In this document: positions 22,629 through 32,798 of the stretch, one piece after another
Numbering within the stretch: position 1 is the first letter of the stretch
Layout of the letters: each line of letters starts with the position of its first letter
DNA from: Alligator mississippiensis
Taxonomy: Eukaryota > Chordata > Crocodylia > Alligatoridae
Length of the DNA stretch: 64,000 bases
NCBI RefSeq assembly: GCF_030867095.1
Contig: NC_081824.1
Coordinates: 121,528,162 to 121,592,161 of the forward strand
Direction: 5' to 3'
Position numbers and translations under genes: made by a program
Notes under the pieces: generated by a model
Databases searched by the model: none
The model's input: the letters and a program-made list of their open reading frames with translations, nothing else
What the model was told of the DNA's origin: nothing

Positions 22629-23388
22629 GAGTGCATCTACACATGCTATTAGGCAAAGCAATAAACTCTGGCACTGACTGCATCAGAGTTTATTGCTCCT
22701 GGGCATGGTATTTACATTGGTCCTGGGACCACAGCACATTGAGCCAGGTCAGAACAGCCTCAGTTGACATGATCCCAGGGGGCTAGCCTGCCAGCTCAGA
22801 GCTGCTCCTGCCTGTCTCATTGTTCTGTGGAGGGGCTGGCTGAGGCAAGAGCGTGCTCCAGTGCAGGGCTAGCCAACAGGCAGCCCCCACACTGAAGCAC
22901 CCACATGCCCCAGCCAGCTGCATCAGTATCTACACATGTGCTGCTGTGGAGTAAAAATCTCTGCAACAAGATAGTATTTCTATTTACAAGTACTACCCTT
23001 CTGCAGAGTTAATTAGTTTCCTATGGCCTAATAGGGCTGCATGTGTAGATGCAAGACTTTTACAGCTGAGCTAATTAGTCAGTTCCACAGTAAATGTCTC
23101 ATGCATGAACGACTGCTGCCTTCTGCAATTGGGGGAGGGGGGGAAATGCACCATGGCGGTGAGTGGTGAGTGGGGGCTGCCTACAGCCACTGCCTGTTGT
23201 GTCAGCGGCAGTGAGCGGGGACTGCCCCCAGCCACTGCCAGCCACATCGGAGGTGAGGGGTGGGGGGTGTGAGTGGCGACTGCCCGCAGAAGCTGGTGGT
23301 GGCTTCGGTGGCATCCAATCTCAGGGAGGGCATGTGCCCCCGCCATGGTCTCCCTATGCGTTGCCTATGGTCTCATATAGAAGCACCC
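22629..23388. mobile_element. Harbinger-like MITE split by a nested hAT element
   Basis: Left end GAGTGCATCTACACATG. The right end is found only after skipping the hAT at 23104-23369: CAGTAAATGTCTCATA, then TAGAAGCACCC, the complement of GGGTGC plus GACATTTACTG. With the nested element and one duplication removed, the MITE is about 486 bp, matching the 481-bp sister copy at 13047-13527. Outer flanks TCT and TTT differ by one base. Confidence 0.78.
23104..23369 (-). mobile_element. hAT-type element nested in the MITE, 266 bp
   Basis: On the minus strand it starts CATAGGCAACGCATAGGG and ends GTTCATG, matching the element at 2550-2913. Flanking octamers GTCTCATG (23096-23103) and GTCTCATA (23370-23377) match at 7 of 8 positions. 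The duplication lies within MITE sequence, so the hAT is the younger insertion. Confidence 0.82.
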
Positions 23389-24277
23389 TTTGTTATTAAC
23401 CAAAGAAAGTAGTGCTTCTTAACATCCTTACATTAAGTGAACTCCTGAAGTGTATTGATGGTTATGAGTTTGCACTGTATTCAATTTGTTTCACTTGCTT
23501 GAGAAGGAGGTTGAAGATCTTTTAGAAAATATTTGATAATGCAATCTGGTATATTGCAAAGCCAAAATCATGTACTATAGGAGTTCCACAAGTAAAAAAG
23601 AAGTCCTAGTGGCATAGCTTTAGAAATATAGAGAAATGTAATGAAATCCAGGGAAGGTAAGAAAAACCTTCCTTTTAATTTGCTAGATTTTCAATAGTGA
23701 TATGTGAAAAGTTCCCTGAGTACATCACTGAATATAAAGTGTTTTATCAGTCTAAATTCTGAGAAAACTGATCGTGACCAAAAATTTTATCAGCAACTGT
23801 TCATTGGCTTATGTAAACTGATTTGATGGACTTAATTTATTCATTGTGATAGTGCTTAGAAGCCCTTTTTAATGTCGGGGCCTATACAAATATAGCAGAA
23901 GCATTTACAATGTAAGTATAAAATGAGAAGCAAGAGATAGATGCAAGAATTATGATGGGGGAGCATATGATAATGGTAGGATGGTAGTGAACAGTATGAT
24001 AATTAGTGGTCACAGTACTTCAGGTACTGAGGGTGTCGTAGATATTGTATGCAGGGTTTTAAGAAGGTATTAAAAAAACTGAAATGTGATAGTTTTGCAG
24101 ATTTTTCTGGAAATTGGCACATCTCTTTTTCAAGGGGGAATGAACTGACATGCAGACAGATCAGACTCTCTTCTTTATGGTCAGATTTTTCTGATGTACA
24201 ATAGGGGAGTGACACATGGGGAGACTTTGCCTGTCCGCATCAATAGAGGTCTTCAGCAACATCACTCTGGGTCTCTT
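23389..24277. other. Unassigned AT-rich spacer
   Basis: No coding or repeat signal supported. Confidence 0.4.
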
Positions 24278-24880
24278 TATAGAATCCTAGAAAAAATAGG
24301 GCTGGAAGGGACCTCCAGAGTTCTTCTAGTTCAACCCCCCATCAGAGGCAGAATCATTCTATCCAAACCATCCTGTACAAATCCATTCTCTGACCGATTA
24401 GTGACACTACACAGCCAACCTTGACACGTCTCAAGACCTAACACCCTAACAATGCAAGAGTGAAGGAAGGGGGCAACAGCAGCCAATGTCCATCTGCTTT
24501 TATGAGGGTTGTTAAAACACATCTGAAAGGTCCAAGGAAGAGGATTATGTCCCCCACTACAGGGGAAGGCCCCTACAGTTTGTACCAGTTTGATCATTGT
24601 GTAAAGTTCCTTCCTGACTCCAAATATGGAAATCAATCTGACTTTGAGTGGAGGGCCAAAAACCTCTAGCTAGGAACTTCCCAGTTTAAATCCCAGAAAG
24701 AGCATTAGAACACCCCAGTCAAAATCCTCAGCTATGGTTGCAATCAATACCCAATGCTTCCAAGGAAGGTGAAAACCCCACTCTGACATAGCAGCAGAAG
24801 GGGGAAAAATCTTCCTGACTTCATGTGGCAAACAGCAAAGCCCAGAAACTTTGGAAATACCCATAAAATAGCACAGGGCC
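24278..24880 (-). mobile_element. CR1-type LINE 3' region
   Basis: The plus strand opens with TATAGAATCCTAG, then GGGCTGGAAGGGACCTCC, the complement of a CR1 3' end. The following ~550 bp differ from the other CR1 copies and lack a readable RT frame. It may be a 3' UTR of another subfamily. The far boundary is approximate. Confidence 0.6.
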
Positions 24881-24895
24881 TAGCTACTTCTATAT

Positions 24896-25042
24896 CAGGA
24901 GTGGGCAATTATTTGGGCTGGAGGACCACTTAGGGAGTTTGGGTGAGCTGTCATGGGCCAGGTCAGCAACCCCAATCACCCCACAATAGCTCACCAAATC
25001 TCTTTAAATGACTCTTTGGCCTAAATAATTGTCCACTCCATG
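24896..25042. mobile_element. Short hAT/Charlie-like element
   Basis: Left end CAGGAGTGGGCAATTATTT; right end AAATAATTGTCCACTCCATG. The interior contains a GGACCAC-type segment seen in the copy at 34025-34211. Flanking octamers do not match clearly. Confidence 0.5.
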
Positions 25043-26740
25043 AGCATAGAGAAGAAAGGATAGGGGAACCTAAAATTTCTTCCCCCTTCTCCCTGCACCC
25101 CCCTCCTCCACCCTAAATCCATGGCGTGTGGCTGGGCCAGTGCTGTGTTGTGTTCCTGCATGCTGGTTCAGGCCACATGGGTACACCTGGCATGGCTTCT
25201 GCCATAGATAGATTAATGTATGGGCCAGTGGGGCCTGGGCCCAGGGGCCCATGACAATCAGGGGCCCCAGGTGCCTGGGTTCCCTTGGAAAACAGTGGGT
25301 TTCCCCTTGCAGGTGGGCAGTATTTCACCCTGCAGGGGTTCCTGTTTGGGGCTGCCAGGAGATGCAGGGGAGGTGCCAGCTTCTTCTCAATGTGGGAACT
25401 GGGCCAGGAGCACTGTGCCTCTGCAGGCTGTGGGCAGGAGCAGAGTGGATGGGCAGCAGCAGCAGTGGCACTGGGAGGAGTGGCTACAGGGGGCTAAGGA
25501 GAATTTTGGGGTGGTTATAGCCCCCCCCCCGCCAAAAAAAAAAAAATCCTAGCACTGCCCCATGCATGTGAATGGCCACATGTGGCCAGGAACACAGCCA
25601 GGCAGCCAGATCCCTGTAGGTAAGTTTAAGCAGGGGGGAAGGGTGTGGGGGAGTGAAGGGGCATGGGGGGCAGATTGAGGTCTCCATGGTGAGGAAAGGA
25701 GTAGGGCAGGGGCTGGGGCTGGGGGCACTACCCAGACAGGGTAGTGCATGGGACCTGGGGCCAGGGCGGAAACCAGGATGGAGCTACAGAAAGCTTGTCT
25801 AGGGGGTGCGGGCAGCAGGGAAAGGAGAGCCCCAAGCCCACAGCAAGCAGCCCGCATCTGCCCTTGCCCCATTGGGCTCTGCTCCAGCTGTGACAGGGAG
25901 AGGGAGAGTTGAGGAGCAGGGAGGAGAGGAAGGCACCCCGCTCCCAGACTAGCCAGGTCCACCCAGACTCCTCTGCAACACGCGGAGGCCCACCCCACCC
26001 TTGGCAGTGGCAGCACCAGGAGGGGAGGGGGCCCTTTACCCTGCTGAATTTCAGTTCCCATGGGAGCAAGGGGCCTCTAATTTTGTGTTTGTCCAGGGCC
26101 ATGATAAATCTTAATCCACCTCTGGCTCCTGCCTGAATTGGCCTCATTTTGAGGACTCAGGGCAGGGGAAGGGATGCAGGGAGAAAGGGGAAAGCAGAGC
26201 ATGTACTGGCCCAGCTGGGCCCAGATAACTGGTGATCCCCTTCTCCCTGCACCCTCTTCCCTGCCCCACATCCCCAACACATGGCAAGGCTGGGCTGGAG
26301 ACACATCCAGCTGCACCCACATGGCCCCAGTTTGGTGCATAGGAATATAGCATGGCACCAGGCCAGGCTCAACACATGCTGGGGACTCAGGATAGGGGAG
26401 GAGTTGCAGGGAGAAGTAGCTTGGGAGCTGTGGGTTATCCAGGCCTGGCCAGGCTGGTGTCATGCTGTGTTCCCCACTTCTCTGTGAACCCCCTGTCCTG
26501 CCCTGAGTCCCTGGCATGTAGTTAGGTTGGTGATGCACTGTTTTCCCATGCACCACATTGGGGCACGTGGGTGCAGCTGGTGTTGCTCCTGCCTGAGCCA
26601 GACATGTGCCAGGTTGAAGGATTGGGGAGAAGCCACAACAGTCACTCTAGCTGCATCCATGTGGCACAACCTGAAGCAGTGCATGGGGACACAGCATGGC
26701 ATCAGTGCCTGTGCTCCTACCACACCCCAGCCAAGCCTGG
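25043..26740. repeat. Cluster of inverted GC-rich repeat units, interrupted by a hAT
   Basis: A unit beginning CTTCTCCCTGCACCC and running through ACATGGG, TGCAGCTGG and GCTCCTGCC occurs in both orientations: forward at about 25085-25202 and 26475-26615, reversed at about 26300-26430, with partial copies between. GAGGACTCAG (26151) and GGGGACTCAG (26381) mark two reversed partial starts. The arrangement could fold into large hairpins. The hAT at 25203-26124 splits the first unit. All open frames across this stretch are products of the repeat. Confidence 0.6.
25203..26124. mobile_element. hAT-type element, 922 bp, no transposase
   Basis: Left end CATAGATAGATTAATG; right end CTTAATCCACCTCTG, its complement. 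Flanking octamers GCTTCTGC (25195-25202) and GCTCCTGC (26125-26132) match at 7 of 8 positions. The interior is GC-rich with frames on both strands but no DDE or BED-type motif. A fragment of the same family lies at 18955-19044. Confidence 0.72.
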
Positions 26741-26751
26741 AAAAGCTGTAG

Positions 26752-27284
26752 AGAAAAAAAAGTCCCTCTTCCTTATGGCAGCCCTTCTGATATTTGAAGA
26801 CTACTATCATGTCTTCTCTTAAGCACCTTTTCTGCAAGCTGAACATGCCTATTTCTTCAACCTCTCCTTTTATGACTTGCCTTCCAAGCCCTTGATTGTT
26901 TTTGTCCTCTGCCTCTAGATCCTCCCTAATGGCTCTATGCCCTTTTAGAAATGTGGAGACCAAAACTGCACACAGTACTGTAGAAGATACCCAATGAGTG
27001 TTGAGTAAAGAGGCACAATTACCTCTCACGTCTTATACCTAATGCTTCTATTGATGAAGCCAAAAGCTGCATTCACCTTTTGTGAGCAGCTACATCACAA
27101 TGCAGACTCATATTGAGTCTGTGATTTACTGAGACTTTCAGATCCTTTTTCACAGTGCTTGCTGCCTTCCAGCCATTTTGTTAGCTCCAGCCCAGTTTTC
27201 TGGACTGTCAAGATCCTTCTGAATTTTATTCTTGTCCTCCAATGTATATGTGATCCTTTCTAGTTCCATGTCATCTGCAAATTT
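26752..27284 (-). mobile_element. Old CR1-type LINE fragment, RT C-terminal part
   Basis: On the minus strand the frame reads IGMFSLQKRCLREDMIVVFK and YQKGCHKEEG, corresponding to the F(S)[18 protein letters not shown] region of CR1 ORF2. At its upstream edge the complement of CAAATTTGCAGATGAC marks the FADD box. It is probably one copy with 27866-28270 and 29785-30600, which lie in the correct order for a minus-strand CR1. Confidence 0.7.
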
Positions 27285-27444
27285 GGGCCAGATACAGACA
27301 TTACACATAAATGCAGAAGTTAGGTGCACACAGACCAGTTTTAAAAATGGTAGAACCAAATTAAAATAGACCTGGATGAATGTAGTATCAGACTTAAGCA
27401 ATTTAGATTAAACTGGTCTACTGAACTTCTGTACTAGATCCCCC
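27285..27444. mobile_element. Short inverted-repeat element with GGGCCAGATACAGAC end
   Basis: Left end GGGCCAGATACAGACATT; right end AACTTCTGTACTAGATCCC, an imperfect complement. The interior ACCAGTTTTA and AAACTGGTCT resemble the element at 32799-33557. It cuts the CR1 precisely after the FADD box. Confidence 0.45.
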
Positions 27445-27865
27445 CCCAACTCAAGTTACGTTGCAGTTTACCATCCTCCCAGGTGCCTTTGCAGCCCCCT
27501 TCCCCCCCTCTCCCTTTTGCATAGACGTGTACTGGAACTCAGTCATGCTTGGCTGCTCTGAGCTGTCAACCACAGGCAGGGGGTGGGGAGGGAGCATCTG
27601 TAGTAGCTCAGGAATTGTCTATATGTATACAGTGCCCCTTGGTAGGGGAAGGGGGAGAGCACACTACAGAAGGAAGGAAGGAAGGCCCGCTGGAGCTCTT
27701 GCAAACTGCAGGCGACGCAGCAGGCACCTGGCACATTTTCAGGCATCAAACCAGGCTCCTGCTTTCATTGTCTGCAGTTTGTCAGAACTCTGAGGGGCCT
27801 GGTCCTTCCTTCTGAAAACTGCCCCCTTCAGTCCTGCTCCCTGGGGCTGCACCAGATCACACAGG
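27445..27865. other. Unassigned GC-rich stretch
   Basis: Contains a C-run near 27440, a GGAAGGAAGGAAGG run near 27672 and overlapping open frames without motifs. It is probably an unrecognised repeat. Confidence 0.35.
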
Positions 27866-28270
27866 TCAGAAGCCAGGCATTTAGAGCTACTAAAAGGTCT
27901 ATGACTTTCTTATTTTGTTATTTTATCCCTCAGAATGAGGCAAAGTAGCTGTTGAGTAGCTCTGCATTCTTGGCATCTTCTGTTAAAAGATCACCATATC
28001 TACTTATTTAACACTGGACCCACAGCTTCCTTGGTCTTTCTTTTCTGGACCATATACTTATGGAACCTTTTCTTACTGTTCTTAACCTCCTGGTTTTGCA
28101 AGTTCTTGCTATTTCTTGCTAAGTACTTATTTGGTGTCCTTCCCACCTTTCCATTGCTTGTGTGCTTTCCTTTTGCATTTGAGGCCTCCTAGAAGCTCCT
28201 TTTGCAGTCACTAGGGTCTTATCATTCATTCTTATGCTTCCTCCTTCAGTTTGTGTTTAAGGCTGTGGCC
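27866..28270 (-). mobile_element. Old CR1-type LINE fragment, region between endonuclease and RT
   Basis: On the minus strand, codons for EDAKNAELLNSYFASF are readable at about 27935-27985, matching the conserved ELLNxYFASVF segment of CR1 ORF2 before the RT domain. The homology is weak but in the expected position. Confidence 0.6.
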
Positions 28271-28288
28271 TCAACCTGCTTGGGACAG

Positions 28289-29346
28289 TGTGACAGAAAG
28301 CCTTGGGGCACTCTGTCATTTTAAGAGAGAAACAGCATAGGGGGAGCCTTGGAAGTCAGGCAGGGCAGAACTGCAACTGGATTGCCATGGAAACCAGTCA
28401 ATGAGATTAATTAGCACATATCTGCAAGCAACCCAGGGTAGTTACCTGACTGGTAGGGGGCAGGGCTCTGGGAGAAATATAAGGCAGCCTCAGAGGCAGG
28501 GCAGGCAGTTTGGCCATGGAGACTAAGCAGGGAAGAGCTCTCCATAGATGCCTGTAACTGAGAAGTAAATTGTGAGTGTGCTAGACCCTGAGACAGCTAG
28601 GGAAGCTGAGGGCTAGCAACTGATTAAGACATTTGGGTAGGAGTTTGTTATAGCCAGAAGTGCTTGTGTTTGATGGTTTGGTCCAGTGTTTGGTGATTGG
28701 AGTGAGGGGTTCCAGGAGGGTCCAGTGCCCAAGGGGGGGCTAGATACTGACAGAAGACCCAGTGGTTTGGCGGGGAAGGACGGGACTGTGAGGGGTGGCT
28801 TGGCGGTCTCAGAGTGGCTAGGGGGGCACAGCAATTCCATAGTGCCTGCAGGGGCAATTCCAAAGAGCCCATGAGGGGTGATCCCATAGTGCCTGTGGGA
28901 GGTGCACTGAGCATGCCTGAGAGGGGCAAAGCAGGCCTTGGAACAGCTAGGCTCTCTGGCCCCAATCCCCAGGCCTGAGACTGACAGCACTAAGACTTGG
29001 TGGCCAGAGGGTCCAAAGCCCTGAGCAGGCCAGAGTCAGAGCATGGGACTCAGATACTGAAAGGGACAGCCCAGGGAGGCTCAGAAGCCATAAGACGATA
29101 AGCCAGAGCCCAATAGGGCAAGACTAGGAGCTAGGAAACTTTAAGCTTGGTTCAGTCAATGGACTAGAGCTAGAGGGCTCTGCAATAGCAAAAAGGAGGA
29201 GGCTGAGAAGGCTGAGGCCCAACACTGGAACAATGGCAAGCTTGCCACAGGTCCCTTAGGCAGCCTCCCTCCTTTCCAAAACAATATCATTAAAAGTGTG
29301 GTAGGAGAGAGCATCACGGACACCCCTGGGACCCAAACATGTCACA
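28289..29346 (+). mobile_element. Solo LTR, 1058 bp, with 5-bp TSD GACAG
   Basis: Begins TGTGACA and ends TGTCACA, a perfect 7-bp terminal inversion. GACAG lies directly outside both ends (28284-28288 and 29347-29351). A TATA box, AATATAAGG, is at 28476-28484, and an ATTAAA polyadenylation-type signal is near 29290, about 57 bp before the end. It is the plus-strand relative of the LTR at 16035-17086. It sits between two CR1 parts in correct order, so it most likely inserted into that CR1. No internal gag or pol sequence adjoins it. Confidence 0.7.
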
Positions 29347-29351
29347 GACAG

Positions 29352-29784
29352 TCATTCATCCTGGTCTGTCATCTCCTCAGTGGAGAACTGGGGTGGACAC
29401 AAGTGTCCAGATCTCTCCAGTTGGGCCAAGCCACATGCCCACTCCCTGCCACCAGATTGGCCAGCCAGGGCCACCTGACCCCTTCCCCCTTCCAATATAA
29501 ACCCCTGACCAAGAAGAGGAAGTGTCTGGGCAGCAAGGCTCAATCTTCTCCTAGGCTGCTGCACCCTTGGCTTGTGCTGCTACTGACTGATGGATTCCTT
29601 GGATGCCTGACTTGGCTCGCCTTGCTCTCTTCCTGACCCTCTGGATACCTGACCTGACTCTGTCCTGACCGCCTAGCTTCTTGACTTGGCTAATTCCTGA
29701 ACTCACTCTCTGCCTGGCCCTCCAGATACCTGACTTGGCTCTGACCTGACTTGCCAGATACCTGGCTCAGCTAGCCCCCTGACT
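29352..29784 (+). mobile_element. Second LTR-like promoter block with CCTGACTTGGCT repeats
   Basis: A TATA-like CAATATAAAC at 29493-29502 is followed by a tract in which CCTGAC(T/C)TGGCT and GATACCTGAC recur about every 30-70 bp (29600-29800). Such tracts follow the promoter in some reptile LTRs, a recollection and not a match. Boundaries are undefined, and it may be part of another LTR family. Confidence 0.35.
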
Positions 29785-30600
29785 TTGTGTTCTGCCTTAC
29801 CCTCTAGATCCCTGATTCAGTTTCATGAATATGTCTTCTGCATTTTGACTTCCTGGCTTCCCCTGACCCTGAGGTGACCCGTAGACCTGGCTGCCTACAG
29901 CCCAGTAGGATATGGTACCATGCCAACTATCTTCTTGAGTTAGTTGAAATCCACTGTTTTTTAAATATAGTGCCTTAGTTCTGCTGATCTCATGCTTTAT
30001 CCATCTCAGGATCATCAATTCTATTACATCATGATCCCTTCCTCTCCAGTTTCCCATCACCTTTACATCCTCCACCAATTCTTCCCTGTTTGGTCAGAAT
30101 AAGATGCAAGATAGGTGATCCTCTAGCTGTAGCCTTAACCTCCTGGACCAGAAAACTGTCCTCCACACAAGTTAGGAACTTGCTTGACATTTTAAGTCTC
30201 CCATCAATATCATCTCATAGTTCTTGAGTAGTTTTATCACCTCCCTGAAGAGTCCCTCATTCATCTTTTCTCCCTGATTTGGTGGCCAATAATAACTCCA
30301 CATCATCATATGGCATTGTATCTGTCACCTTTTATCTTCCCCCAAATGCCTTTGATCTGCTATCTTCTTTCTTCAGAACCAGCAAAGAAGTCTTTGTATT
30401 TTTAACATACAAGGCAATACCACCACCTTTTCTCCCAAATCTTTCTTGAAATAGAGAGAAGCCCTCAAAGGTGACATTTCAGTCATAAGAGTTGTCCCAC
30501 CAGGTCTCTGCGATACCAATCAGCTGTGATTTCCAGAAATTCTGTTTACTCCCTATACTTCTTGCATTTATATGCATATATTGGATGTATTTTGCTTTCT
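29785..30600 (-). mobile_element. Old CR1-type LINE fragment, endonuclease domain
   Basis: The minus strand corresponds to the endonuclease half of CR1 ORF2, running towards a VSETWWDNSYDW-like segment near 30480-30510. It contains many stops, so the assignment rests on codon-scale similarity. Its order relative to 27866-28270 and 26752-27284 fits one minus-strand copy split by later insertions. Confidence 0.55.
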
Positions 30601-30649
30601 AACCTACTTGTTTCCCTTTTTGCATCACTGTTTGCTCTTATCTGGCTCT

Positions 30650-30701
30650 TTGTGCATTAAAATAGGCTAATGTGTATTAAAATGGACATGTAGATGCACC
30701 C
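30650..30701. mobile_element. MITE end fragment
   Basis: Ends GGACATGTAGATGCACCC, the right terminus of the GGGTGCATCTAC family. The matching left end is missing. Confidence 0.5.
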
Positions 30702-31301
30702 AAACTATGTCTCTAGGGCTAACTACTGTAGAATGTGTGTTGTTCTTATGCAAGCTACAGAACTGTCTCTAACTGCTGTCTGAACTTTTGAGAGAGCTTT
30801 CTGCTGCCCAAAACACTAACATAACCTTAAAAAAATTCAACTGCTGAACAAGTATTCAGTAGAGAATGTAGAAATTTACTTAAGAAGTCAAGAATGTGGC
30901 TGACCTGACTTTTTGTATTATGTTATACCTCATGGTTAAGGCATCTTGTTTTCCTTACAAGGTTTTTACAGGCAACATAGTAAATGTAGATCAGAACTGC
31001 AGTAGTACAACCAAGTGCAGCTAAACAGCTGATTTAATGAGACAGGAATTTAACACAATGCTTTATTCAAAGAATTTGAGCACTGAAAGCCAGTTGGTGT
31101 CAGCAGTATTTCCCTCTGGCTCTACATCTAGAAGTAAAACAAGTTTCCATATTATCTTAGAAAAGTTCAACTCAAATGCCAATTACATTTTGGCTTCAGG
31201 TATCACATTCCTGGATTCATTTACCCCTCAATTTTTTTACACTTTGTTCAGGAAAATTAGTTCACAGGCCATAAAAATATATAGTATGCAATGCCCTAAA
31301 G
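30702..31301. other. Unassigned AT-rich spacer
   Basis: A 100-codon open frame at 31037-31339 has no recognisable motif and AT-rich codon use. No gene is called. Confidence 0.35.
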
Positions 31302-31519
31302 CAGGGGTCGCCAAACTGTGGCACAAGTTTAGCAAGTGACATGGGCAGCATCTGCATGGCATGTGGTAGACTGGGGAGGGGAAAGGTAGCTCAGCAGCAA
31401 ACAGGGCTGGAAACAAGAAGCAGAACAGCAGATCAGGCAGAGAAAGGGATTGGATTAGCACTTGAGGAAAGTGTTGGATTAATTTGTGGTACACCCACCA
31501 GAAAGGTTAACCCCCACTG
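31302..31519. mobile_element. Short hAT/Charlie-like element
   Basis: Left end CAGGGGTCGCCAAACTG; right end GTTAACCCCCACTG. Flanks CCTAAAG (31295-31301) and TCTAAAG (31520-31526) match at 6 of 7 positions. No coding sequence. Confidence 0.5.
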
Positions 31520-31605
31520 TCTAAAGAAAAGATGCATTTGATCAACATAAGCTGTATATCAGTTAACTGTGTATAGCATGGTATCATTCAGCCCTATTTT
31601 TTTGA

Positions 31606-32208
31606 TCATACAAGGATATTTAGAATTGAGAGCTTCCTTCTGATGTACGGCAATTCCAAGGGTAGAAAATATTCCAAGAAACAGTAATTATTTTTTTCTT
31701 TGCAGACAGCTACACAGGAAGCCAAGAGCTTCCAAAGAATTGCCTGATAACCATTGTTACTGTGAAGTAAACAGCAGTCACTGCAAGCAGGGCAAAGTTG
31801 CTTACAGTCTACTGAAGACAAAAGACTTCCATCTACTAGATTTGATTTCAACCAGAAACTGGATGACTCACTATTTACTGTAAGTTTAGCAAAGCTATTG
31901 CTGAGAATACACGAAGTCAGAATGGATTTCTTCTTATCCTGTACCTCTGACAAATCATCGTTTTGGTCATTTCTTTCTTGGCAGGAGCTTTGAAATCAAC
32001 ATTTCAATTTTGAAAACACTGTGTGAAGCTCTTAGGCTAACTCTAGGAATCATATTATCAGCTCTTCTCAAATGTTGCTGGAGATACTGTTATCTGGTGT
32101 TCATAGATTGCTTCTTATCCTTGAGCATTTTCACTTCTTCCAGCAACACTGATCCATCTGGCTCTGACTTAGAGACAGAATAATTACTGTTTTGAACGAC
32201 CTTTGTTC
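31606..32208 (-). pseudogene. Exon-like or pseudogene-like segment, unidentified
   Basis: The minus strand shows an acceptor-like CCCCTATATTGCAG ending at 32209, followed by an open stretch including YSVSKSEPDGSVLLEEVKML and KDKKQSMNTR. A TAA lies at about 32090-32092, and the same frame then continues to a TGA near 31967. A second, shifted frame is open for about 130 codons to 31606, starting NDQNDDLSEVQDKKKSILTS. Both halves contain an EV, DKK, S, T pattern. It could be one exon with a stop and a frameshift (a decayed gene or retrocopy) or chance. I do not recognise the protein. It is not repetitive within the window and has charged, gene-like composition, unlike the GC-rich repeat frames. 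Confidence 0.28.
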
Positions 32209-32798
32209 CTGCAATATAGGGGTAGTGATGCTGATGGAGAAATACTTTCTAAAGCCTAAACTCAATCCTCAACAGTGGGCTAAGCAAAGAACCCCAACAT
32301 AACTCTAGCAAATAATAGGGGAAGGTGTCTTGCCTTGCTCTGTTTATACTGGACTTGTCTTTTGCAAACATTCACTTCCTTTTGGAGTTACCTCCCAAAA
32401 AGGAGCAATACGTATTTTGAACTATATTCTGAAAGGATCTTATTTCTCTCTTCTTCTTCTTCTCTTGTACCTGGTCTTTCAAGAGATAATCTACAAGCTG
32501 GAGTGCTTGTCACCTTGGAAGTGAAGCATATCCATTTGGATATCTTTATGGGATGGATGATCTCCCTGTTTCTCAGTCTAGCACTGTGGGGCCCAGTAAC
32601 CACTATCATTACTTCCATTGCACTGGTCCTTTAATTCTGTGAGGACAGGTGCCCAGTATCCACAGTATGCAATGGTTGGACTTCCAGGTCTCTCACAGCA
32701 CTCTTCATCCATAGGGATTTAAAAATACTAGTAAGCAGATCCAGGAAATTTTTTTCTTGGTTTCACTTCTGGGACAGCAGACAGTTGGTAATCTCTTG
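32209..32798. other. Unassigned spacer
   Basis: Holds a short CTTCTTCTTCTTCT run near 32450. No gene supported. Confidence 0.4.

Noticed and set aside
25549-26556. Several 130-170 codon frames on the minus strand
   Set aside because: They overlap each other in different frames across a GC-rich hAT element and inverted repeats. Stop-poor composition explains them.
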